In this document: positions 11,575-21,597 of the stretch, in pieces
Layout of the letters: each line of letters begins with the position of its first letter
How positions within the stretch are numbered: the stretch's first letter is position 1
DNA from: Bidens hawaiensis
Taxonomy: Eukaryota > Streptophyta > Magnoliopsida > Asterales > Asteraceae
Direction of reading: 5' to 3'
NCBI GenBank assembly: GCA_021521415.1
Contig: JAIQDT010001652.1
Span: 404,067 to 468,066, forward strand
Length of the DNA stretch: 64,000 nt
Translations under genes and position numbers: made by a program
The notes under the pieces: generated by a model
What the model was told of the DNA's origin: nothing
Database searches by the model: none
What the model saw: the letters and a program-made list of their open reading frames with translations, nothing else

Positions 11575-13354
11575 TGTAACATCTCAGATTTTTCAAACCC
11601 GTATTTGTTTAAGTTTAAACCGATTCGGGAACGTAATTCGGATCTTTCGAACTATTTAAAACTTGTATTTATTGGTATTTAACCTGGTTTAACTTATTTT
11701 ATAATTTCATTAATTATGCCAAATAGCCCTTAGAAACCTTTTAAAATCGCTTAAAACGGCTAAAAATCGCTTTTTCGGGAACTACAAGGACTAGTTTTGC
11801 CAATTCTTTCTGATTTTCGATTAAATTAATGAAACTTAAGCTCCAAGATATGTTAACTAGTTTTATAAAACATTCCAATTTCGTTTAATTGCTGTCCAAA
11901 CCGAAATCTTTAATTTATTATACCAGTTTTTCTCATTAATTAATTATTCGGTTTCCTAAAATAGCTATTTCATAATAAACAAGGCTTAACCCTTAATATT
12001 TAAATAAGGCATATCATAAAACACTAAATTATTACTTAAATACAGCCCTCATAGCTACAATCCACGAAATTTCATTCCCCATTGTTGGTTTCTTCAAAAA
12101 TTTATCAAATTCGTATTGCTTCGTTGACTTTCAAGCTTCAAGACCTTTGACCTCGATTATCTCTTGTTTCATTCATTGTTCGGGTAAGTTGTCTTCTTCA
12201 ATATTGTAGATTTTTATCTGTAGAACAAAATCCCTTAATAAATTTTTCCTATTGAGGGAGTCTCGGTGGTCAATTGGACTCAAACCCGTTTAAGGGCATA
12301 ATAGTCAACAACTTTGACTAATCAATTTCTCATGCTTCTGGTCAGAACCTGCGTTCGGTCCAGAATACTTTTATTCTCGTAATGAAATTTTAAAGCTACT
12401 GACCAAAACCCGACTTCCGAATCGCTGTTCGGATTGTGATCAGTACCAGCTCGCTTAAACGTTTAATTTAACATAACCGGAATTCTAGACGTCCGTTTGG
12501 ATCGATTCCAGTGGCATTAAGTTCGCTTTTACTTATATTATCATATCTCAAAGTTTCAGGTTCTGATTGTTTGTATCGTTTGACACGTAGTGGACGACTC
12601 GCTTATTCGTTAACTCGTTTATTCGTATTTATATTCGCTTGCCTTTAATATAAGGTGAGTTTTGTCATTCCCCTGTTTTACTCAATTTTCACAACGTTTT
12701 GGGGACATATGCGTATATCATATTAGACATATAAAAAAAATAGCAAACTTGTAATTGCGTGTGATTAATCAAATATACTTGTTATGTGCTTACTTGTTTA
12801 TGTGCGCATTCGTGTTCGGATATGTCCTGCATATCCCCATGTATTGGGTTCTCATTATTATTGACGAACGCCCGATTCTCTTGGCAACGGTCTTATTATT
12901 ATTTGCTCATGGTTGATTTACCGGCGTCCGATTCACTTGGCAATGGTTTAATCGACAACTTCTTTGCTCATGGTTTGATTTCATTACCGCATTTATTACG
13001 TTTTGCTTATGTCTTTTATTTATTATGTTAACATTATTTATTGCAAAACTGGTGATAAATTCACTCAACATGTGTTGTTGACAAACTCTGTTTTCTACGC
13101 ATATGCAGGTTACTATTGAATTGAAGTTGAAGTATGAACATTTAAAAAGACCTTAAGGTTTTAATGAAGACAAACATGAATTTAAATTTGTTATATATAT
13201 TTATTTGAATTGTTTTGTTATATTTGGATATTGTGTGTGCATTTGAAATAAAATAATTAAATAGATATTTTCACATTTATATTATGATAGTATCTTCGAG
13301 TTGTGAGCAATCGGATCACGGCCCCGCATTTTCGCCTTAGGTTGGGGTGTGACT
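11575..13354 (+). repeat. 3' LTR of the LARD-like element
   Basis: Direct repeat of 7059-8817. The final base appears changed (GTGTGACT rather than GTGTGACA), followed by the TTTTT duplication. The open stretches seen inside it (for example 12786-13031) also occur in the 5' LTR and show no protein motif. Confidence 0.9.
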
Positions 13355-13359
13355 TTTTT

Positions 13360-13640
13360 CATGTCTTTTAATGTTTCGTTATCAAAATAGCTAGTGTCTG
13401 AACGAGCTGCTCCACTCTTTTCCTCTTCATCTATCTGCGTCAAACCAAGGCTAAACGATGGCATGTCATCTGCCCTTAAGCCCCCTGTCTAACACCGTCA
13501 CAATCATTATTTTCATCCCAAGTCGCCACACGGCCTGTCAACTGTGGTAATCCAAGACTAAAACTAGGACATTCGTAAGCCATCAACTCACTTCCTCTTA
13601 CAACCCCTTCAACGTCTATCTTTTTCTAAAATAAAAGGCA
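13360..13640 (-). pseudogene. Ulp1-like exon with repeated PSFSLGL motif
   Basis: The minus-strand translation gives ECPSFSLGLPQLTG and, about 40 codons further and in another frame, MPSFSLGLTQIDEEE. The CPSFSLGL motif is one I associate with the linker region of Asteraceae Ulp1-type transposon proteins. Its two occurrences suggest an internal duplication. A stop and a frameshift separate the two copies. The exon is cut at its 3' side by the LTR element. Confidence 0.5.
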
Positions 13641-13689
13641 GGATTGTTAAATTCGGTTAACGTTTTTCATTTCACACAAAAACTAAATA

Positions 13690-14170
13690 TTACACAATAC
13701 CTTTGCAGGGAACCTCTTTCATTACATCAGCATGTTCAACCGTTTTATCAACACCTTTCTCTTCCACCTCTTCTACCACATCTGTTTCTTTTTAACATAA
13801 AAGCCAATAATGTTAGACTTTTTAACCTGTTCAAATAAAAAATAAAAAAAATAATGTACTATACCTTTGCATTTTTCTATAAGCGGAACCTCATTGATTA
13901 CGTCACATTTTTTAACTTTGTTATCAACACTAATATCTTCAACCTTTTCTGGAACAATTGTTATTTTTTAAAGGAAAAATTTTTTACACTATTTTTAAAA
14001 AAATGTCTCAGTCTGTACCTTGGCCTCCGCCATCGTGTTATCCTCTTTGTTTACACTAGAGTTTCCATTCTTTTTTCCTACATCCAGCGAGTTGTTAACA
14101 TTTGTGACACCCAACGGACTATCCACCCTTGCCTCAACCCAACTTCCTGTTATCATTAACAACAGTATCA
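13690..14170 (-). pseudogene. Acidic repeat exons of the Ulp1-like pseudogene, copy 1
   Basis: Three short exon-like segments lie here: 13690-13800 (VEEKGVDKTVEHADVMKEVP), 13860-13965 (KVEDISVDNKVKKCDVINEVP) and 14000-14165 (SPLGVTNVNNSLDVGKKNG). The first two are clearly related to each other, with the same spacing of VDK/VDNK and DVxxEVP. Together with the next copies they form a duplicated acidic linker. A specific function cannot be assigned. Confidence 0.5.
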
Positions 14171-14945
14171 CATACACCAGACTTGTTACATTTTTTTATC
14201 CTATTTTCACTTAAAAAAATTAAAAATCATATACATCAATAATAAAATGTTGTTTATATAAATATGTTTACATAAATAATAAAATATTGTTTACATCAAT
14301 AAATTTATGTCTCTTTTAAGTTACATAAACATATTAGCAAATTACATATTAGATCATATGTTTACATAAATAATTAAATTATATGTTTACATAAATAATA
14401 CTGTTTATATTGTTTACATAAATAACATTTATCTTATTTACATAAATAATGTGTTTATGTAAATAATATGTTTACATAAATAACATTTACATTATTTACA
14501 TAAATAATACTTTTGATATTGTACATTGGCCTCCCTCATCATGTTTTCCTCTTCAATCACATTAGAGTTTCCATTCTCCTTTTCTACATCCAGCAAGTTG
14601 TGAACACTTGTGACACCCAATGGACTATCCCCCTTGCCTCACCCCCACTTCCTGCTGTCATTAGAAATAGTAACACACACCAGACTTGTTATATTTTTTT
14701 TATCCTATTTTCACTTAAAAAAAATAAAATCATGTACCATACCTTCGCATTTTATGTTTAGCTAATATGTTTACATAAATAACAAAATGTTGTTTACATC
14801 AATAAATTTATGTTTCTTTTAAGTTACATAAACATATTAGCAAATTACATATTAGATTATATGTTTACATAAATAATTGAATTCTATGTTTACATAAATA
14901 ATACTGTTTATATTGTTTACATAAATAACATGAACTGTTTATATG
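14000..14945 (-). repeat. Tandem duplication, unit about 505 bp, exon plus intron
   Basis: The segment starting near 14018 (CTTGGCCTCCGCCATC on the plus strand) recurs near 14525 (ATTGGCCTCCCTCATC). The following intron words (AATTTATGT.TCTTTTAAGTTACATAAACATATTAGCAA) recur at the same offset, 14298 and about 14800. So an exon and the following AT-rich intron were copied together. Confidence 0.75.
14515..14690 (-). pseudogene. Acidic repeat exon, copy 2
   Basis: The minus-strand peptide contains GDSPLGVTSVHNLLDVEKEN, parallel to SPLGVTNVNNSLDVGKKNG of the copy at 14000-14165. It lies inside the 505-bp tandem duplication. Confidence 0.5.
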
Positions 14946-15049
14946 GTCACGTAAATAAAATTATATGTTTATATTGTTTACATAAATAACATTTATGTTT
15001 ATGGGTTGAGTTATTGTACAAAGGCCAACAAAAATGAGAAGTGTGAAAA

Positions 15050-16020
15050 GCCATAGTTGGTTGACATGTGTCAAGTGGGGACTAAAGGTAAAAGGGTAAA
15101 AAAAATAATACTATATATTCTCTCTCCACATGCAAGTCACATGTCAATTCTCCCATCATTTTCAAACGTCTATAACTTTTTCATGCAACATTATTTTTTT
15201 AAAAAAATTTCACCATAATAACAAGCGTTTTTTATCTTTAATATGAATATCACTTTATTATATAAAAATTAAAAAAAAATTACGTCATTGTGTCATTTTG
15301 TTTTTTCACCATTGTGTCTTTTCGTCGTTGTGTCTTTCTGTTTGTACGTCATTATGTCATGGTGTCTTTTCGTCATTGTGTCGTTCTGTTTGTTATTGTT
15401 TTTTCATTGTGTTTTTTTTAAATGCTAATAATATGGTTGTGTAATAATAATACGTAAATATAATGATAAAATAACAACAAATTATCTAATACATGAAACA
15501 CAATGATGAATACATATTACACAATTACATGAAATGTAATACACAATGATGAATACATATAACACAATGACCAGAAACGTAAAACACAATGGTGAATACA
15601 TATAACACAATGACCTGAAACGTAAAACACAATGACTAAAAAACACAATGATAGGTAAGACAACTGATGAACACAAAGACACAATGACAAACAAAAAGAC
15701 ACAATGACGTAATATTTGTTTTAATTGCTATCTTTAACATGAGTATCAATTGATAACACAATGACCAAAATCTATAACACAATCCATAGAAAAACCCAAT
15801 TAAAAATCAAAATGAACAATCAATAACACAATATAAAAAACCCACTATTTTTTTTTATTTTTATATAACAATATGGTACTCATATTAAAGATAAAAAAAC
15901 ACTTGTTATTATGGTGAAATTTAAAAAAAAAAATAATGTTGCATAAAAAAGTTATGAACATTTTAAAATGGTGGGGGAATTGACATGTGCATTGCATGTG
16001 GAACGAGAAAGTCAACAAAA
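15050..16020. mobile_element. Foldback / MITE-like element with long inverted arms
   Basis: Left arm about 15113-15285 and right arm about 15840-16015 are inverted copies of each other. They share CACATGTCAATTC.CCCA.CATTTT, then TATGCAACATTATTTTTTT, then TTTCACCATAATAACAAG. The 550-bp loop is built from words of the type CATTGTGTC / ACACAATGA on both strands. There is no coding capacity. It sits in an intron of the Ulp1-like pseudogene. Exact termini and target duplication are not certain. Confidence 0.7.
15290..15720. repeat. Minisatellite-like ACACAATGA / TCATTGTGT region
   Basis: The left third is rich in CATTGTGTC(TTTT)CGT units. The right part is rich in the complementary AACACAATGATGAATACATAT units, with a period of about 30-40 bp. 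The loop of the foldback element is therefore itself partly inverted. Confidence 0.7.
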
Positions 16021-16429
16021 GTGGGTTATTACCTTTATTCCCTTTTCATCAATTTATTTTCTTAAATTAATTTTCACCATTCAAATCTAAGATCAATAGA
16101 TTAGATTCCTTCCCACCATTCTCATTTTTATTGTTCTTTGCATTTTAACTTTACCCTATGTTTATATATGTTTATATTATTTACATATTAGATGTTAACA
16201 TGTTTATATGTTTTCACATATTAAATAATAATGTTATCATAAATAAAATTTATGTTAACATAAATAAAATGTATGGTCACATAAATGAAATTATATGTTT
16301 ATATTATTTTACATAAACAAAATTTATGTTTATATATGTTTATATTGTTTACATATTAGATGTTAACATGTTCAGCACTGTTACCTTTTTTTTATAGTCT
16401 TATTATATACACAAAAAAATGATGTCTCA

Positions 16430-16545
16430 GAGACGTACCTTTGGTCGTCCCAACGGTGTTTTCCTCTTCGATTACATTTGCCACACGCAACGGACTATCA
16501 ACCTTTCCCTCCATCCCATCTTCTGTTATCGTAAAACAACATAAG
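16430..16545 (-). pseudogene. Acidic repeat exon, copy 3
   Basis: The minus-strand peptide contains KVDSPLRVANVIEEENTVG, related to SPLGVTNV and VIEEENM in the copies at 14.0 and 14.5 kb. It lies on the other side of the foldback element. Confidence 0.5.
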
Positions 16546-16679
16546 TGTTATGTTTTTATTGTAACATAAAAACAACTTACAAACCGGCTCTTACAAACCT
16601 ACTTACCTTTATTTTGATACGCTGTTTTACCATAATGAATACTATAATTTATATTAAACTAGTGATAGTTAATAATAAT

Positions 16680-16925
16680 TACCTATTTTATCTTTGTCCG
16701 TATAGTTTGCCTCTACATTATATTTCTCAGCTACGTCATTCTCCAAACTATTCATCACATTTTTTATGATTTCATCTGCCTGTGTTTGATCCCTGCCCTT
16801 TTGTCTCTGCCATTTTGGTTTTTTATCCAACATTTTATCAAACAGGCTCATTAAATCCAATAACTTTTCATTATCTGGCCTCTTTCTACGTAGCCTTCTT
16901 AACTTTTCTCCACACTTCTCTTTTC
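16680..16925 (-). pseudogene. Charged coiled-coil exon of the Ulp1-like pseudogene
   Basis: Open in one frame on the minus strand, rich in Lys, Arg, Glu and Asp: KLLDLMSLFDKMLDKKPKW, then a Gln/Arg-rich stretch and ADEIIKNVMNSLENDVAEKY. It looks helical. No catalytic motif is visible. It follows the conserved N-terminal domain exons in transcription order. Confidence 0.5.
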
Positions 16926-16929
16926 ATTG

Positions 16930-17545
16930 ACCAAAATTGTAGTTCCTTTTCAACTTCTTCCAATTTAGCTTGTTACAATTCAATTAAGAAGGTTTACAAA
17001 ACAAAGGTTTACACACACGACTTTATATATATAAATTTTATTAAATTGTATGTTTACATAAATAAAATTATGTTTCTTTTAAGTTACATAAACATATTAG
17101 CAAACTACATATTAGCTAATTACATAAATAAAGTTACATAAACATATTAGCAAATTACATATTAGCTTATTACATAAATAAAATTATGTAACATGTTTAA
17201 ATAAAATTTTAAGTTACGCAAAAATAAAATTATATGTCTACATAAATAAAATTATGTAATAGGTTTATATGTTTATTACATAAACAAGAAAATTATAAGG
17301 TCACGTAAATAAAATTTGTTACTTTAAGTTACATGAACATATTAACAAATTATATATTAAAGTATAAGTTTACATAACCAATAAAATTGCATGCTTATAT
17401 AAATAAAATTTGTTAACATTACTGTATACTACCAATTTAAAACATTACATGTTCACATAAATAAATTTTGTTAGAATTAGATTTTATTAACAAATTAATA
17501 CAATTTTTTACACAAAAAATATTATATTAGCTTGTTTAACTAATA
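16930..17545. other. AT-rich intron with ACATAAATAAAATTAT words
   Basis: Dense repeats of TTACATAAATAAAATTATGT and AAGTTACATAAACATATTAG, the same words as in the introns at 14.2-15.0 kb. The unit therefore spread within this gene. No coding sequence is seen. Confidence 0.5.
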
Positions 17546-17549
17546 TAAA

Positions 17550-17763
17550 AACATTATTACCTCAAATTCCTCATTATCCATTTCCTTTTCATCGCCTCCA
17601 TATTTTCTTGTTAATGGTTTCAAATTCCCCCTGCCAAGCCCCCCATTGCGAATTTCTTCATTCTCTCTTTCTTTCAATTTTTCCTTAGTCCAGAAACTAA
17701 TCGGGCTCAACTTTTCATTAACCTGTACGCGTTTACATTCGGTGCGGTCCGCGTACAACATCT
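17550..17763 (-). pseudogene. Ulp1-type N-terminal domain, third exon
   Basis: MLYADRTECKRVQVNEKLSP then ISFWTKEKLKERENEEI and GGLGRG. In plant Ulp1-type transposon proteins a similar tract (a Leu-Tyr-Val/Ala-Asp start, then P-I-x-F-W and a Gly-Gly-x-Gly-x-Gly end) follows a GP-x-T-x-L segment, which is found in the exon just upstream. Confidence 0.55.
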
Positions 17764-17874
17764 GTCAAAAGTAAACATGGCAGATATAATGACTAACCAA
17801 TTTTTTATGTTACACGGTAAATTTTTTTTTTTGTTAGACGACATAATTAATAACTAGTTTAAATTGACAAACAT

Positions 17875-18460
17875 ACCACCAGAATTGTCAACGGCCCGCA
17901 AAATGGTTGCTTAGGATTATCATAACTCCATCCATTTTTGCATTTCTTCAACAATTGAATTATATAGTCACACCAATCAATTTTTCGAACTCTGTTTCTC
18001 TTGTAAAGTATTGTAAAACAGTATCGCGAAAGCGGCCATGACTGGTGCACTGACCATTATTGATTGGAATAGCATCAAGAAGTCCAATCTAAAGTTGAAA
18101 CAATCCACATCTTTAGCATTTTCAATCTTCCAAACTAGTTCCGTTGGCGAAATGAATCTGTTCGGGTACCTCTTTCTCCATTTTTTATCCTATCATTAAG
18201 TTCCACATATCCAATGATTCCAACTTCACACCACCAGAAGGGATACCAAACATATGATTAATTGATGCCACGTCAACCTTTATCTTCCCCCTTGGGATAT
18301 CAATCACCATCTTTACCGGATCAAACTTTTCAACAACATAACACCCCATCGACAAAGAAGTACCATCAACTCTAAACCATAGTAGTCCACCAAACCCCGT
18401 ATCCCTTACAGCTTTTATTTTTTATTTTCCCTCAATTTCTATACACATCTTGCAAGCTGA
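17875..18460 (-). pseudogene. Ulp1-type conserved N-terminal domain exons, frameshifted
   Basis: The minus strand reads VRDTGFGGLLWFRVDGTSLS, then MGCYVVEKFDPVKMVIDIPR, a short GKIKVDVASINHMFGIPSGG segment, and then a stop near 18190. In a second frame it reads VWKIENAKDVDCFNF and FLMLFQSIM, and in a third IDWCDYIIQLLKKCKNGW and FCGPLTILV. The order of these tracts is the one I associate with the N-terminal domain of Asteraceae Ulp1-type proteins. At least one stop and two frameshifts are present. The domain's biochemical role is not known to me. Confidence 0.6.
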
Positions 18461-18474
18461 AGCGGGCACGACCT

Positions 18475-19310
18475 TGTGTATAGCGGCACCCCTTTATCTG
18501 CCTTTCGAACCCTTTTTGACTTGTTTGACACTGTCTCTTGTTCGCTCTTCCTTTTCGTAAAAGCTTCAACACTCTTTACCTGCTTTTACATTAACAAAAT
18601 GTTGTTACAAAAATTTTTTTCAAATACACATTATGAGAACTGTGAACAAATAACATTTTTGAAAGTATATTTTTTACTTCCACATACCTTTGGAAATCAA
18701 CGACCATTCAATATTTGACTTCATTGAAAATGTCTCTTCTTCAGTCCTCCTTTTTCTCGAAGGCTCAACACTATTAACTGTTTACATTAATAAACGGCTG
18801 TTAAAAAAAATTCTTTTTCAAATACATTACATTAATAACAATTACCGAACAGTTACTGGTACATATAACTATTACTTCAGTCCTCATTTTGTTTTTAGAA
18901 TGCATACCTTTCCGTTTTTTAGTGGACGACTCAACGCGAATGATGCCTTTTTGATTGCTCTCGCATCCTGTCATTTAACTATTACTTAGTATTCATTTCA
19001 CACCAACTAGAATGAACAAAAATCATCTAAGTTGATTACGCTCAACATACGTTTTGAAATCAATGGGCTTTCAATCGTTGACTTCTGTGACACCGTCTCT
19101 TCCTCGCTCTTCCTTTTCCTGGAAGTTTCAACGTTGTCACCTGTTTTACAATAACAAGCGCGTGTTACAAACATTTTGCCTTTTAAAATACATTACATTA
19201 ATAAGTGGTAAACAGACTAACATTTTACACCTATGAATACCTTTCATTTTTTTACTGGATGAATCGACGCGAATGATGACCTTCTGACCCATCGCGCACC
19301 CTGCCATGTA
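18475..19310 (-). pseudogene. Tandemly duplicated Lys/Ser-rich exons near the 5' end of the Ulp1-like gene
   Basis: Two exon types alternate on the minus strand. Type a, 19240-19307, reads GCAMGQKVIIRVDSSSKKMK; 18908-18972 reads GCESNQKGIIRVESSTKKRK. Type b, 19040-19142, contains VETSRKRKSEEETVSQKS; 18690-18778 contains VEPSRKRRTEEETFSMKS; 18480-18582 contains VEAFTKRKSEQETVSNKS. Plausible GT/AG splice signals flank them, for example CAG before GTGACAACGTTG near 19142. The exon pair was copied in tandem two to three times. The encoded segment is basic and low in complexity. Confidence 0.6.
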
Positions 19311-19389
19311 CGTAATAGTAAGTATTCAATCACACCGAGTAGGATCAAACAAAAACATCAAAGTTGAATAAACAAAACATACCTTTTGA

Positions 19390-19620
19390 CACCTAGGGGC
19401 TTTTGATATTATCAATATCAATCGGATCATCCAATGTGTTTTGAAATGAGGCCAACGACAATCGCGCTATTCTGGCGCTTTTCCTTCCTACAGTAAACAA
19501 CAATCAAACAAATAAATAGCTTTTTACCCCCAATTACAAAACAAAAAAAATCTTTTTTGTAAACTTAAAACAGTACATACCACTTCGCATTTTGAATTTC
19601 TTTTAAACTCAAACCCTGCA
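19390..19620 (-). pseudogene. First recognisable exon(s) of the Ulp1-like pseudogene
   Basis: The minus-strand peptide RKSARIARLSLASFQNTLDD, then PIDIDNIKS, ends at an in-frame TAG near 19395. A short upstream segment around 19590-19615 (FKRNSKCEV) may be another exon. No start codon can be fixed. Confidence 0.4.
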
Positions 19621-20223
19621 AGTAAATCAATCACTTTAATCAGAATCGAAAAGGTAGAAATTAAACCAACATCAACAATATAGTTTTGATTATCTTAAAA
19701 AACAGATTGTGTTTTGTAACTATGAACAACAAAATACCAGAATAACCAAAAACACACAACGCCATGAAAATTATTAGTTTAGGTTACACAACCATACCAC
19801 ATAATACCGACACTGTCTTATTAAATGAAAATTTTTCCATATGAAAATCTTTTCCCAAAACCCCCAAATCTTTTGTTAACTTGATCTTAATACACTATTA
19901 AACAATTGATTTGTATCTATTGGTACCGAAATCATTCAAATTAAACTTGGAATCTTTCTTTCGCCTGAAACGAAAAATATATCTAGAACGAATACCTGGA
20001 ATCGGTCTTTTGCCTTGTATTTTGCCGACGCCTCCCCGGTATTCCTAGTATTTGAATTTCAGAAACACTATTTTGTTCATACGTTATGGGTAAACGATAT
20101 CAGGGTGAAGACGAATCAGTTTGATTTGATTAGACAGCCCCTTTCATTTTTCTGCATGTAGTTGTGAGATAACAACAAAATAAGGTAAATAGCCACTTTG
20201 CCTCCAGCTGCTCTTATAACTAA
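19621..20223. other. Region between the Ulp1-like pseudogene and the MULE
   Basis: AT-rich sequence with no clear coding content. It would hold the promoter and 5' leader of the Ulp1-like gene, but I cannot place a transcription start. The last bases (20215-20223, TATAACTAA) are the candidate target duplication of the neighbouring Mutator-like element. Confidence 0.4.
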
Positions 20224-20292
20224 GGGAAAAGTGAATACGGTGCTGCGGTCACGCGCCTAATCTTACATGAAAAACACATTAAAACTACGTAG
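20224..20292 (+). repeat. MULE terminal inverted repeat, left
   Basis: Pairs with 25952-26017 (reverse complement) with few differences and one short gap. Shared blocks: AAGTGAATAC, GTGCTG, GAAAAACACAT and AAAACTACGTAG. Confidence 0.9.
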
Positions 20293-20698
20293 ATACGTTT
20301 AGAATGTAACAAATCCTATAACATGTCGTTCCAGGGGCACACCCTAGGTCGTTCCTAGAAAAACTAAAACTGAAGACGAAGATTGATGGCTGGATCAACC
20401 CTAAACGTTCTGATGCTTCTCCTTTGGTAATATATACTTATCTATCAATAATAGTTTAGAAATCACTAGATTGTTTTAGTTTTTTTAGGGTTTTGCATCG
20501 CCTATTGAAATTGATCATCTGATTATGTTGTTAAAACACATATTTACAGAGAATAGGGTTCAATTTGATTATAGTATTCCAATTGTTCTATAAACCCTAA
20601 TCCCTTAAATCTTAATTTTTTTCCTACTGCCCAAGAATCAGAAGGTTCCTTGAACATTTCTTTCATTTTCATTTGCAAATATGAAGGTTTTTGAGATA
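20293..20698. other. MULE sub-terminal non-coding region
   Basis: From about 20355 the plus strand can read LKLKTKIDGWINPKRSDASP and then reaches a GTAATA that could be a splice donor. This might be a captured host-gene fragment, but I do not recognise it. The rest shows nothing. Confidence 0.3.
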
Positions 20699-21597
20699 TG
20701 AACTAGGGGTGTTCTTTGGGTAATTTTTTCGGGTTTCGGGTTATTTGGGTTTGAGCTAAAAAGAAATCGACCCAAGAACCGACCTAAATATACTAGGGTT
20801 GTTCGGGTTTTGAGTTAAACGGGTCGGGTATTGGGTTAAACCATTTGATCTGCATATTACAAGGTTTTCCAATATCATGGATAGCACTTGTTAAAGAACA
20901 CATTCTGTTTGTTTATAATATGCTATTTTTTTTCTCTATTATCATGAAAAAAAAAACGTGATACTGGTTTGATACGAACATGAACGGAGCATGTTCGTGT
21001 TCGTTCTTGTTCCTTCGTTTAAATTTAACCGAACAAACGATTGAACATGAACATTTAAACGGATGGGATTTTCTTGTTCGTGTTTGTATATGTTTGTTCG
21101 TTAACGGTATAAATGAATGGTTACCAGTAGTGACCATTAACGAGCCAAAAATTAGAGCATACACTTCAGATAAGCCGTTACCAAGAACCTCTGCTTTCAT
21201 AAACTTCCTGAATTACTCTTCATCCATTCAAGGGTTTCAGAGAGATCAGTAGCTAATTCTTGAATACACAAACTTACTTGGCCTTCAGGTACCGATTTAA
21301 TATCATTATGAACAGAAAGCCTTAGCTCTGGTGAGCATAGTATAAATCTAAAAGATCTGGATGATTAATTTCAAATATGAATAGTTTTTTCAAAAGTTTG
21401 ATTTCACCAAAAACATTCTTAAAAACTTATTAACACTAGTTTAAAAAGATTCGGTTCGGTACTGGACGGTAAAATTTCAGGAAATACCAGTACCGGGTCC
21501 ATACCGATCCGAAACTCAAATCTTTGGTACTGATTTGGCACTGACGATACCAAATACCAAATCGGTACCGGTACCGAATTTGCTCATCCCTAGTTCA
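20699..21597. mobile_element. Nested small inverted-repeat element, hAT-like ends
   Basis: The ends TGAACTAGGGGTG (20699-20711) and CATCCCTAGTTCA (21585-21597) are inverted copies differing at one base. TAGGGGTG-type termini are frequent in hAT elements. Inside are GGGTTCGGGTT-type and GGTACCGGTACCGAA-type low-complexity tracts, common in plant non-autonomous elements. No transposase is present and the target duplication is not clear. Confidence 0.5.

Larger units (their letters stand above)
7059..13354 (+). mobile_element. Non-autonomous LTR retrotransposon (LARD-like), 6.3 kb, no coding capacity
   Basis: Two direct LTRs of about 1.76 and 1.78 kb flank a 2.76-kb internal region. A primer-binding site follows the 5' LTR (TGGTATCAGAGCC, 8821-8833), matching the 3' end of plant initiator Met-tRNA. 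A polypurine tract (11561-11574) precedes the 3' LTR. A TTTTT duplication lies on both sides (7054-7058 and 13355-13359). The internal region has no open frame resembling gag or pol, so movement would need proteins from a partner. A second copy of this internal region lies inverted at 31.3-33.3 kb, which shows a family with a conserved non-coding core. The short peptide ending NFGTKFPKVGE just before the polypurine tract resembles the C-terminus of gypsy polyproteins, so the partner is probably a Ty3/gypsy element. Confidence 0.85.
4925..19620 (-). pseudogene. Degenerate Ulp1-type (peptidase C48) transposon gene, multi-exon, interrupted
   Basis: Overall span of exon-like segments on the minus strand that, in order, resemble plant Ulp1-family proteins found in transposons. 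The 5' exons are basic and Ser/Lys-rich (19.6-18.5 kb). A conserved N-terminal domain follows (18.46-17.55 kb), then a charged coiled-coil segment (16.9-16.7 kb), repeat exons (16.5-13.7 kb), and a PSFSLGL-containing exon (13.64-13.36 kb, continuing at 7053). The C-terminal catalytic part is at 5.9-4.9 kb. Such peptidases cleave SUMO or ubiquitin-like modifiers, and in plants they are often carried by Mutator-like elements. This copy has frameshifts and stops, a 6.3-kb LTR insertion and duplicated exons. I did not find terminal inverted repeats, so the carrier element type is open. The family call rests on remembered motif patterns. Confidence 0.6.

Noticed and set aside
12786..13031. 81-codon frame, also present at 8245-8448, as a conserved protein
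   Set aside because: Both copies lie in the two LTRs of the same element and are alike only because the LTRs are. The frame is broken in the solo copy near 59067-59288 in a different way.
3600..20200. A complete Ulp1-carrying MULE with its own inverted repeats
   Set aside because: I could not find a matching inverted repeat pair flanking the Ulp1-like gene. The inverted repeat at 20224 pairs with 25952 and belongs to the neighbouring element.
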